DNA of 64,000 nucleotides from Hyphomicrobiales bacterium (GTDB lineage Bacteria; Pseudomonadota; Alphaproteobacteria; Rhizobiales; Devosiaceae): the NCBI GenBank assembly GCA_900470445.1, contig UCAU01000036.1, positions 1 through 64,000 on the forward strand. Reading direction: 5' to 3'. Under the pieces are notes generated by a model. That model was not told where the DNA came from. It did not search any database and saw only the letters and a list, made by a program, of their open reading frames with translations. Positions within the stretch are counted from its first letter, which is position 1. The number at the start of each line of letters is the position of its first letter. Positions 56,829 through 64,000 of this stretch are shown here, piece after piece. A program made the translations under genes and the position numbers.

Positions 56829-57653
56829 TCAGGCGGCCGCGGGCGTGCGTGGACGCCAGCGGCTGCGGGTGGTGGGAATGGAGTCGAGCAGCAGCCGCGT
56901 ATAGGCGTGCTGGGGATCGCTCATCACCTCGCGCGCCGCGCCAAATTCCACTACCTGTCCCTTGTTCATCACCGCGACGTAATCGGAGATGTAATACGCG
57001 GTGGCGAGGTCGTGGGTGATGTAGAGAAAGCTGCGTCCCTCTTCGTCGCGCAACCGCTTGAACAGGTTGATGATGATCATGCGCCGGGAGGCGTCGATCA
57101 TGCTGACCGGCTCGTCCGCCACGATCAGCTTGGGCTGCGGAATGAGCGCTCTCGCGACCGAGATGCGCTGCAATTCGCCGCCCGAGAACTGGTTGGTATA
57201 TTTGCCCCGGATTTCCGCATAGTTGAGGCCCACGCTGTTGAGGGCCTCGGCCACCGCAGCTTGGGCCTGGGCCTCGTCCATGCCGGCAACGCGTCGCGCT
57301 GTTTCGTGAAGATAGGCGTCCACCGGCCGATAGCGGCTGAAGGCCTCGAACGGATTCTGGAAGATGGGTTGCACAAGCCCCAGGAATTCACGCTTGGAGG
57401 GTGTCGCCCCCGCGCCTGCCACCACGCTGTCATAGACGATGGCCCGGCCCGACGTGGGTGTCTCCAGCCGCAGCAATGTCTTGGCCAGGGTGGTCTTGCC
57501 GCTGCCCGATTCGCCCACGACAGCGATCACCACCGGCTTGTCGCTTTCAACCGTGATGTTGACGTCGCTCAGTGCACGGATGTGCCGGGCCCCGACCAGT
57601 CCGCCCCGGCGATAAACCTTGTTGAGCCCTTCGGTCTTGAGGATGGTCGTCAT
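56829..57653 (-). CDS. Dpp/Opp-type ABC transporter ATP-binding protein (DppF-like)
   Basis: 274-residue ATPase: Walker A GESGSGKTT, LVQPIFQNPFEAFSRYRPV around the Q-loop, signature FSGGELQRISVARA, Walker B LIVADEP and THDLA. ATGA overlap with the preceding ATPase. The C-terminus ends soon after the ABC core and has no cysteine cluster, as is common in oligosaccharide-type members. Confidence 0.92.
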   Translation of the reverse strand: MTTILKTEGLNKVYRRGGLVGARHIRALSDVNITVESDKPVVIAVVGESGSGKTTLAKTLLRLETPTSGRAIVYDSVVAGAGATPSKREFLGLVQPIFQNPFEAFSRYRPVDAYLHETARRVAGMDEAQAQAAVAEALNSVGLNYAEIRGKYTNQFSGGELQRISVARALIPQPKLIVADEPVSMIDASRRMIIINLFKRLRDEEGRSFLYITHDLATAYYISDYVAVMNKGQVVEFGAAREVMSDPQHAYTRLLLDSIPTTRSRWRPRTPAAA

Positions 57654-58564
57654 GCCGCGACTCCCGCGTTCTGCACGGCTGGCCGCGCCACGAAATGGTT
57701 GGGTTTGACCTCGACCAGCACGGGTTCGACGCGAAAGGCTCGATCGCCGCCCGTTGCGGCGGCGCTTGCCATCACGCCGCGCATGCTGTCGTCGCCAATG
57801 GCCGGCAGGGAGTCGATCAGCATCCTGGTATAGGGATGCTGCGGATCGGCGAAAACGCTGTCGGTATCGCCATATTCGACGACGCGGCCGGCATACATGA
57901 TCAGCATTTTGTGGGTGGTCTGATAGTGAACGCCCATGTCATGCGACACCACCAGAATGGTGTTGCCCATCTGCTCCTGCAGGTCCATCAGCAGCATCAG
58001 GATTTCCTTCTGCACCACCACATCGAGCGCGGTGGTCGGCTCGTCGGCAATGATCAGTTCCGGCTGGAAGAAGGTAGCGAGCCCGATCATGACGCGTTGC
58101 CGCATGCCCCCCGACAATTGGTGCGGGTAGGAATCGAGGGTTTCCGGCGCCAGTCCGAGCTTGCCGATATAATCCCGCGCCCGCTCGAGGACCCGCCGCT
58201 TATTGCTGTCGGTGCCCGGGAAATCGATGAACTGGTCACGAATGCGGATGACCGGATTGAGGGAGTTCATCGAACTCTGCGGAATGTACGAGATGGACTT
58301 GAACCATTCCTGGCGCACGCTCGCACTGGTCACCGGCCGGCCATCGGCGCCCTTGAGGCCATATTCGATATTGCCGCGCGAGAGATACATCGGCGCCTGA
58401 ATGTCGCCGTAGATCGCTTTCATCAGGGTCGACTTGCCGCATCCCGATTCACCGGCAATGCCCACGATGCAGCCATCGGGAATGGTCAGCGTCACGCCGT
58501 CCACGGCGTCGATCACCCGGCTGCCGATGTGATAGCTGATCTTGAGATCGGACAGACGGATCAT
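57650..58564 (-). CDS. Dpp/Opp-type ABC transporter ATP-binding protein (DppD-like)
   Basis: 304-residue ATPase: Walker A GESGCGKST, SYIPQSSMNSLNPVIRI, signature LSGGMRQRVMIGLA, Walker B LIIADEPTTALDVV, SHDMG. The DppD-style SYIPQ-SLNP pattern fits oligosaccharide importers of Rhizobiales. Overlaps both neighbours by ATGA. Confidence 0.92.
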   Translation of the reverse strand: MIRLSDLKISYHIGSRVIDAVDGVTLTIPDGCIVGIAGESGCGKSTLMKAIYGDIQAPMYLSRGNIEYGLKGADGRPVTSASVRQEWFKSISYIPQSSMNSLNPVIRIRDQFIDFPGTDSNKRRVLERARDYIGKLGLAPETLDSYPHQLSGGMRQRVMIGLATFFQPELIIADEPTTALDVVVQKEILMLLMDLQEQMGNTILVVSHDMGVHYQTTHKMLIMYAGRVVEYGDTDSVFADPQHPYTRMLIDSLPAIGDDSMRGVMASAAATGGDRAFRVEPVLVEVKPNHFVARPAVQNAGVAA

Positions 58565-59472
58565 GATACACCGCGCTTGCTGGCAAAGGCCTGGTTGAAG
58601 CCTGTGGAGGTAAGGAACAGGCCGAGGAACAGCGTGATCGTGGCGATGATTGGCGCCACCAGCCAGACATATTGCCCGGTGAACAGGGCATTGTAGTTCA
58701 GCGCCCAGAAGATGATGGAGCCCAGCGTGGGCACCTCCACCTTGGAGAGCCCGATCACCGCCAGCGTGGCCTCGGTATTGATGGCGAACAGCACGGTGTT
58801 GATGAAACCGACCACCATATAGGCCGACACATAGGGGAAGATTTCCCGCAGCAGGATCTGCATGGTGTTGGCGCCGGAAAAGCGCGCCATATTGATGAAT
58901 TCACGCTCGCGCAGCGATAGCGCCATGGCCCGCACGGTGCGCGCATCCCAGGCCCAGCCGAACAGCACGATGATGAAGCCCACCGTGAGGAACGAGGTAT
59001 TTCCGCGGATCAGCGCCCCCATGATGATCAGGATGGGCAGCAGCGGCACGGTGATGAAAGTATCGACGAACAGCATGACGATGCGCTCGAAGCGCCCGCC
59101 GATATAGCCGGCGCTGAGCCCGACCACGGTGGCGATGATGGTGACTCCGACAGCGACCACAATGCCCAGGGTCAGCGAATTGCGGATGGCAAAGACCAGG
59201 AACCAGAAAATGTCCTGCCCCAGCGCATTGGTGCCGAGCAGGTGCACGCCGGAAACCGGCAGGTTGCGCATATAGCTGGCCTGGATCGACGGGTCGACCG
59301 GCGCGAAACCGGGCAGGATGAAGCTGCCCAGCCCCAAGACGAACAGGATGATCAGCCCCAAGGTCAGCCGGACATTGAGCAGCCAGATCAGGCTGCCCTT
59401 GCGGCTGGTGGATGCCGGGGTGGGTGCCACCACGATGGCCACCGGGTCGATATTGTTGACGTCGATGCTCAT
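58561..59472 (-). CDS. Dpp/Opp-type ABC transporter permease (DppC-like)
   Basis: 303-residue permease with six predicted helices: first helix at about 30-52, NALGQDIFWFLVFAIRNSLTLG, GYIGGRFERIVMLFVDTFITVPLLPI and coupling loop REFINMARFSGANTMQILLREIFP. ATGA overlap with the upstream permease. Confidence 0.92.
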   Translation of the reverse strand: MSIDVNNIDPVAIVVAPTPASTSRKGSLIWLLNVRLTLGLIILFVLGLGSFILPGFAPVDPSIQASYMRNLPVSGVHLLGTNALGQDIFWFLVFAIRNSLTLGIVVAVGVTIIATVVGLSAGYIGGRFERIVMLFVDTFITVPLLPILIIMGALIRGNTSFLTVGFIIVLFGWAWDARTVRAMALSLREREFINMARFSGANTMQILLREIFPYVSAYMVVGFINTVLFAINTEATLAVIGLSKVEVPTLGSIIFWALNYNALFTGQYVWLVAPIIATITLFLGLFLTSTGFNQAFASKRGVS

Positions 59473-60470
59473 TTGTGGCGGATCCGCGGATCGAGGAGAG
59501 GATAGAGCAGGTCGATGACCAGCCCGGCGGTCGCCACGGCGATGATGGAAATGGTGATGGCGCCGTAGAGCACGTTGTAGTCGCCACCATTGGCGGCGGT
59601 GCGCATGACCAGCCCGATGCCGGGATAGGAGAAGATCATCTCGGTCAGCAGCGCGCCATTGAACACCATGCCCAGCGATAGGGCCAACGCGGTCACCTGG
59701 GGCAGCAGCGCATTGCGGAAGACATAGCGCGTCATCCGCGTCCAGTTCGAGGTGCCCTTGAGCCTCGCATAGGTAACGTATGGCTCTTCGGTCGTCGCCA
59801 CCGTCAGCGCCTTCATCGACAGGATATTCCAGCCGAACCCGGCCAGCACCAGCGTGATGCCGGGCAACAGGGAATTGTAGATGACCATGCCGAATTTCTC
59901 CGGCGTCATCTGCCCCACCGGAAAGGTCGCCGACAGCGGAAAAACCGGGAAGATATAGGCCAGCAACAGCAGCATGGTGACGGCCAGGATGTAATAGGGG
60001 ATGGGGTAGAGCAGGATGCCAACGAATTCGAGGAGCGAGGCGGCCTTCTGCTTGTGGAAGTAGCCGGCGACCAGCCCGACCATATTGCCGAGCAGCCAGG
60101 CGATGACTGTCGAGGTCAGCAGCAGGCCCAGCGTCCAGGGCAATGCATTGAGGATCATCGCCGAGACGGGCTGGGGGTAATAGGTGAAGGAAGGGCCGAA
60201 ATCGAAGCTGAGGACGATGCGCTTGAGGTAGGACACATATTGCGTGAACACGTCGCCCTTGAGCCCGTAAAGCTGCTCCAGATTAACCCGCAGTTCGGCT
60301 ATGGCCTCGGCCGTCAGCGTGCCATTGGCCCGGCTCTGGATCTGGCCGATATAGCCATCCACCGGATTGATCGGCATCAGGCGCGGCAGCATGAAGGTAA
60401 TGGTCAGGCCGATGAACAGCACGGCCAGATAAAGGCCGATGCGTTTGGCCACGAAGCTAACGACACCCAT
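59469..60470 (-). CDS. Dpp/Opp-type ABC transporter permease (DppB-like)
   Basis: 333-residue permease. N-terminal helix (LYLAVLFIGLTITFMLPRLMP), a periplasmic segment, five more helices, and coupling region YARLKGTSNWTRMTRYVFRNALLPQVTALAL. It follows the binding-protein gene after 68 bp holding a hairpin. Confidence 0.92.
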   Translation of the reverse strand: MGVVSFVAKRIGLYLAVLFIGLTITFMLPRLMPINPVDGYIGQIQSRANGTLTAEAIAELRVNLEQLYGLKGDVFTQYVSYLKRIVLSFDFGPSFTYYPQPVSAMILNALPWTLGLLLTSTVIAWLLGNMVGLVAGYFHKQKAASLLEFVGILLYPIPYYILAVTMLLLLAYIFPVFPLSATFPVGQMTPEKFGMVIYNSLLPGITLVLAGFGWNILSMKALTVATTEEPYVTYARLKGTSNWTRMTRYVFRNALLPQVTALALSLGMVFNGALLTEMIFSYPGIGLVMRTAANGGDYNVLYGAITISIIAVATAGLVIDLLYPLLDPRIRHK

Positions 60471-60497
60471 GGATCAAACCTCAAGACTGAAGAGGGA

Positions 60498-60528
60498 GGC
60501 GAGACGGCCGGGAGAATGCCGCCTCGCC
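60498..60528 (-). promoter_or_regulatory. Intercistronic hairpin after the binding-protein gene
   Basis: GGCGAGACGGC and GCCGCCTCGCC form 11 pairs with one mismatch and a 9-nt loop, 10 bp past the binding-protein stop. No T-tract. Probably a 3'-protecting stem before the permease genes. Confidence 0.5.
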
Positions 60529-60538
60529 CACAGGCCGG

Positions 60539-62446
60539 CTATTGCTGGCCGGTTGGCTCGATGTTCACCACCGTCTGCTTGAACGAACTCCACCAGGTGT
60601 AGGGCGCAGCGTAGAAGTTGTTCTGCTTGGGGAAGTTCGTCCAATAGGTGCTGTTGGTCGGGATCGTGGTGGGGATGTTCATCAGGTTGATGATTTGCAT
60701 CTCGCTGGCGATCCGCATGGCGATCTCCTGTCCGTTCTGGACGAATTTGGGATCGTCGAGCGGCAGCGCCGCGCCCTCAGCCACCAAGTCCAGCACTTGC
60801 TGGTCAGTGATGCGGGCATAATTGCCGCTCAAGGGATCGGTGGAATCCGCCGGTTTGATATTGCTCTCGCGGAACTGGTTCCAATTGCCCAGCCAGTTGC
60901 TGTTATAGACGCAGGTATTGGACCAGTTGATCTGCAGTTCATTGCGCGAATTGGTGTTCTGCACGGTGGTGTATTCGCCATTGTCCACCTGGCGCGCATT
61001 GACGTTGAAACCAGCCTGGCGCCAGCTGTCCGCGATGGAAAAGCCGAGGCGTTGCAGCACCTTGTTCCAGTCGCCGGGGATGACGAACTCGATCACCCAT
61101 GGTGAGCCGTCCGGCAGGGCGTAAAAACCATCCGCACCCTTTTTGATGCCAACCGAGCCGAGGAGCTTTTCGGCTTCCGCCGGATCGTGCTTCCACCAGC
61201 CGGCACCGAAGCCCGAGCGGATTGCGTCGCCGGTCGGCAGCAAGGAAGGATCAATGCCCTGGGTCTTGAGCGTCTCGACCAGCTGGGTGCTGAATTCTGC
61301 ATCGAATGGCTTGTAGCCATCGCCGATCGTCAGGTCCTTGAGCGCCTGCAGATTGGCTTCGTAAAAGATCGGGCCGGTAATCGGGGTGTCGGGCAGGGGC
61401 AAGGCCGCAGCCTTGAACTGGCCGCTCATGGCGCTGATGCCGATCTGGGAAAGGTCCAGCGACAGGGCCAGTGCCCAGCGCACCTCCGGCTTGTCATAAG
61501 GGGCACGTTGCTGGTTGATATAGACGCCGTAGGAGCAGGCATCGTTCATGTCGTGATAGGGGAAGGTCGCCGAGAAGGTCTCGACCTTGGGATTGCGGGC
61601 CTTGGCAGCATCGATGCTGTCCGGGCTCATGAAGGTGTCGACATCGTACTGGTTCTGCACGAAGGCCAGGGCGCGCGTCTCTTCGGCACCGAAATCCTTG
61701 TAGAGAATGAATTTGGGCTTTGGCGTACCGAGATTGCCCCAGCTCGACTTTTGCCAGTCTTCGCGCAATTCCCATAGCTGCCAGAAGCCATTGGGGTCGA
61801 ATTCCCTGACCTTATAGGGCCCCAGCGTCACCGGCGGCGCGTTCTGGAAGCTGACGACCTGGTCGCCCTGCGGTTCGAATATGTGCTTGGGGACCCAGTT
61901 GAATGGCGTACCCCAGGTATAGACGCCCAAGCGGGTCGTCAGGTCGTAGGACGGGTTCACCGTCTCGACTTCGAAAGTGTAGTCGTCGATCTTCTTGTAG
62001 CTCTTGAGATAGACGGTGACGCTGGCGACATTGGTCAGCTGCTCGCGATATTTGAAGGCGGTGTCGAGCGAGTAGATGATGTCGTCGGTCGTGAACTCGA
62101 CGCCGTCGCTCCACAGGATTCCCGGGCGAATCTTGATGCGGAACTGGGTATGGGCGTCGTTCAGCACTTCGGGGAAACCGTCGGCCATTTCGGGATAGGA
62201 TTTGCCGGTGGCGGTGTCCATTTCCCAGAGATAGCCCCAGCCGAGCTCGCGGAAACCGCGCCAGATGGCGTAGGAGTTCAGCGGGTTCTGTGCCGACGGG
62301 TTGGCGGAGCGCCCGTCGAAGGTTTGCACGATGAGAGTTTCGCTGCGTGGCGTTCCCACATCGGTCATGGCGCCTTGCGCGAAGGCGGCGGTGGTCATCA
62401 GGCCGCCCATTGCGGACGTCAGCAGAAATCGGCCAAGCCGGGTCAT
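60539..62446 (-). CDS. ABC transporter substrate-binding protein, family 5 (large, oligosaccharide type)
   Basis: 635-residue periplasmic binding protein, about 100 longer than DppA and in the size range of oligosaccharide-binding family 5 proteins. Signal peptide 1-23 (AFA/Q). Features: FRIKIRPGILWSDGVEFTTDDIIYSLDTAFKYR and EVRWALALSLDLSQIGI. It heads an operon of two permeases, two ATPases and the apiosidase-like hydrolase, so it probably captures a plant-derived oligosaccharide. Confidence 0.92.
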   Translation of the reverse strand: MTRLGRFLLTSAMGGLMTTAAFAQGAMTDVGTPRSETLIVQTFDGRSANPSAQNPLNSYAIWRGFRELGWGYLWEMDTATGKSYPEMADGFPEVLNDAHTQFRIKIRPGILWSDGVEFTTDDIIYSLDTAFKYREQLTNVASVTVYLKSYKKIDDYTFEVETVNPSYDLTTRLGVYTWGTPFNWVPKHIFEPQGDQVVSFQNAPPVTLGPYKVREFDPNGFWQLWELREDWQKSSWGNLGTPKPKFILYKDFGAEETRALAFVQNQYDVDTFMSPDSIDAAKARNPKVETFSATFPYHDMNDACSYGVYINQQRAPYDKPEVRWALALSLDLSQIGISAMSGQFKAAALPLPDTPITGPIFYEANLQALKDLTIGDGYKPFDAEFSTQLVETLKTQGIDPSLLPTGDAIRSGFGAGWWKHDPAEAEKLLGSVGIKKGADGFYALPDGSPWVIEFVIPGDWNKVLQRLGFSIADSWRQAGFNVNARQVDNGEYTTVQNTNSRNELQINWSNTCVYNSNWLGNWNQFRESNIKPADSTDPLSGNYARITDQQVLDLVAEGAALPLDDPKFVQNGQEIAMRIASEMQIINLMNIPTTIPTNSTYWTNFPKQNNFYAAPYTWWSSFKQTVVNIEPTGQQ

Positions 62447-62621
62447 CTGTATCCTCCTCGACCGGCCGTGCGCTTATGCGAGCATCGACCGGTTAAATCA
62501 GGCATTCCGGGCACGGATCGGCCACAACCTGGCGTCGGCTGCTGCGTCAGCAACATGCCTGTCAGGCCAGGGATGACGACCTCCGTCCCACGCGCTTACC
62601 TGCGGGGCGCATCGCAGTAAT

Positions 62622-62660
62622 TGTTTTTATTTTCGTTATTTTTGCGATTTCTAACGAATA
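62622..62660 (-). promoter_or_regulatory. AT-rich promoter region with a candidate DeoR operator
   Basis: An AT-rich island in GC-rich surroundings upstream of the binding-protein gene. TTCGTTA (62632-62638) and TAACGAA (62652-62658) are exact inverted repeats 13 nt apart. TTTTCGTTAT and TTTTGCGATT also form a 10-bp imperfect direct repeat, as DeoR-family sites often do. Confidence 0.5.
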
Positions 62661-62735
62661 TGGTCGAAGCTTACTGCTGTCAATGCCCTTTTGGCGGAAC
62701 ACGCAGCTAAACGTTAGGAGGCGAAAATGAGGCGC

Positions 62736-63560
62736 TTAGTGGGCGACGAGCACTTCGACGCCGCGGCGCTCGAAGGCTTCGCGGTCGGCCTTGGTGATGC
62801 CGTTGTCGGTAATCAGGGTATGCACTAGCTCGACCCCGCCGAGCGAGGAGAACGAGACCTTGCCGATCTTGGTCGAGTCAGCCAGCAGATAGACGCGCGA
62901 GGCGGCTTTCACCATGGCCCGCTTCACATAGATGTCCCCGATGGCCGGATAGGTCAGGCCCGCCTCGAACGAGATGCCGGCGGTGGCCAGGAACAGCTTT
63001 TCGGCATAGATGCCGACGAAAAATTCCGCCGACTTTTCTCCGCTCAGCGACAGGGTGGGCGCCTTGAACTGGCCGGCCGGCATATGCACCGTATTGGTGG
63101 GAATTGCCCCCAGGATCAACGCGATGTTTAGGGCATTGGTGATGATGTTAAGTTCTTGCCGAGACTTCAAATTCTCGGCAAATTGCGTCGTCGTCGTGCC
63201 GGAATCGATGATGATGGTTTCGTTGTTGCGGACCAGCGATGCGGCGGCCGCGCCGATCAGCTTCTTGCGGTCCATGTTCTGGCCATGCTGCAGGGACATA
63301 GACTGAACCTGCTGCGGGATGGAGCGCAGATAGGCGCCGCCATGTTCGCGCGAGATATAGCCATCGGCATCCAGCCGCTCCAGGTCCTGGCGGATCGTTG
63401 CCTCGGACACGGCGAAGGCCGCCGACAGATCGCGTACCCGGGCGCTGCCTTCTTCTTGCAGCCATTCGAGAATTTTCATGCGGCGCGGCTCGGCTAGCAA
63501 ATGCTGCCGCCCGCCCTCAACACTCCCGCGCCCGGCTTTGGATGATCTTGGTTTCTGCAT
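62736..63560 (-). CDS. DeoR-family transcriptional regulator
   Basis: 274 residues. N-terminal HTH after a 20-residue basic lead (RRMKILEWLQEEGSARVRDLSAAFAVSEATIRQDLERLDADGYISREHGGAYL), then the sugar-phosphate isomerase-like sensor domain (DSGTTTTQFAENL, GISFEAGLTYP). DeoR proteins typically sense a phosphorylated sugar. It lies upstream of, and on the same strand as, the importer operon, and diverges from a transketolase gene, so it may control both. Confidence 0.92.
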   Translation of the reverse strand: MQKPRSSKAGRGSVEGGRQHLLAEPRRMKILEWLQEEGSARVRDLSAAFAVSEATIRQDLERLDADGYISREHGGAYLRSIPQQVQSMSLQHGQNMDRKKLIGAAAASLVRNNETIIIDSGTTTTQFAENLKSRQELNIITNALNIALILGAIPTNTVHMPAGQFKAPTLSLSGEKSAEFFVGIYAEKLFLATAGISFEAGLTYPAIGDIYVKRAMVKAASRVYLLADSTKIGKVSFSSLGGVELVHTLITDNGITKADREAFERRGVEVLVAH

Positions 63561-63891
63561 TCCGCATCCCTCACACAGGGGTAAAGTGCTAGCATCTGGT
63601 TATCCGTTTGAAGCACCAAAACGCGCTTGTCACCCGAAAAAGCGCAAAACAGGTGCACAGGCAAAGTTAGAAAAAACACATAAATCGAAACTTTTCGCCA
63701 TTGCATGAAAGCAAAACGCAGGATAGCAATCATGCAAACAAAGAGGTGCAGCAACCGCACCCTGTCTGTGAGGAAGCATTTTCGCTGTGATGGTGGCCGG
63801 CGTCCATTGGAGGCGTCTGCATCTCTGCAACAATCTGCTCGCCACGCCCGACAGGGGCGGCCCGTGCCGGCCCGACCCGCTGGAGACCAGA
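63561..63891. promoter_or_regulatory. Divergent promoter region, DeoR / transketolase
   Basis: 331 bp without a gene. The AT-rich part around 63660-63740 holds CGAAA-ct-TTTCG-type symmetry (63686-63697), a possible second DeoR site. I see no RNA gene. The short frames here (for example 63630-63947 minus) lack codon character. Confidence 0.4.
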
Positions 63892-64000
63892 TTGTCATCA
63901 CCTGCGCCAACGCTAAGAAATGACCTCGTTTCGCTCATTGCCAGCAAGGCCCTGTGGATTCGCCGGCGCAGCTTCCAGATGGTGTATGAGGCCCAGCAGG
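63892..64000 (+). CDS. Transketolase, N-terminal subunit (partial, runs off the window)
   Basis: A frame open to the window edge from TTG 63892, with GGAGA 5 nt upstream, encodes LVSLIASKALWIRRRSFQMV then YEAQQ. This is the start of a split-type transketolase N-terminal (TPP-binding) subunit, whose family begins with a helix of this pattern before the HPGG TPP site. The HPGG motif would fall beyond the end. Divergent from DeoR, so it may be the first gene of a pentose-type catabolic operon. Confidence 0.65.
   Translation, partial: MSSPAPTLRNDLVSLIASKALWIRRRSFQMVYEAQQ

Noticed and set aside
56829-58564. Two adjacent ATPase genes as a duplication
   Set aside because: They are the usual DppD and DppF partners with different Q-loop and signature variants, not recent copies.
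62727-62828. 33-codon plus-strand ORF with a perfect AGGAGG upstream
   Set aside because: Lies antisense to the conserved C-terminus of DeoR and has no recognisable product; probably chance.

Overview
The window is GC-rich, densely packed DNA. Genes overlap at ATGA or GTGA junctions, there are many LysR, LacI, GntR, IclR and DeoR regulators, and five complete solute-binding-protein-dependent ABC importers lie within 64 kb. This is typical of a plant- or soil-associated alphaproteobacterium of the Hyphomicrobiales (a Devosia-like genome is my best guess, from gene style only). I found no rRNA, tRNA, CRISPR array, transposase or phage gene. The window reads as a chromosomal region devoted to nutrient uptake and carbon catabolism.

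Layout. 0-4.7 kb: GABA catabolism (glutamine-amidotransferase-like hydrolase, LysR, gabT, gabD). 5-11.3 kb: LysR diverging from a redox cassette (cupin, two aldo/keto reductases, NAD(P)-binding protein, zinc alcohol dehydrogenase, Bcr/CflA exporter). 11.4-20.9 kb: LacI regulator diverging from a sugar ABC importer, a TIM-barrel isomerase, a Gfo/Idh/MocA oxidoreductase, an unrecognised protein, a DUF1080 3-keto-glycoside hydrolase and a UPF0303 protein. 20.9-29.2 kb: LacI diverging from a Dpp/Opp-type importer with a fused permease-ATPase, plus an SDR and a DUF4432 epimerase-like protein. 29.3-35.6 kb: a second LysR of the 5-kb type, an MFS exporter, the 3' scar of a deleted cupin gene, an SDR, a periplasmic PQQ-type sugar dehydrogenase, a cyclophilin-like protein and a Tat-exported alpha/beta hydrolase. 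35.6-44.5 kb: mannonate dehydratase plus a sugar ABC importer, diverging from two Gfo/Idh/MocA oxidoreductases and a FadR-type regulator. 44.5-48 kb: LysR with DsbA-like, frameshifted MBL-fold, SnoaL-like and TfoX proteins. 48.1-55.2 kb: RraA-like aldolase and IclR diverging from a Dpp-type importer. 55.2-64 kb: an apiosidase-like glycosidase in an operon with another Dpp-type importer, a DeoR regulator, and the start of a split transketolase that runs off the window.

Most modules combine a regulator, an importer and intracellular carbohydrate enzymes, and several promoters carry clear operators: a 32-bp near-perfect palindrome at 12.47 kb, a LacI-type palindrome inside a promoter at 28.04 kb, three TGGT-N3-ACCA sites at 41.4-41.6 kb, and 19-bp direct repeats 63 bp apart at 49.7 kb. 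The most interesting hypotheses are a 3-keto-glycoside pathway at 12.7-20.9 kb, a possible apiose-type module at 55-64 kb, and visible gene decay at 31.6, 46.2 and 47.5 kb.
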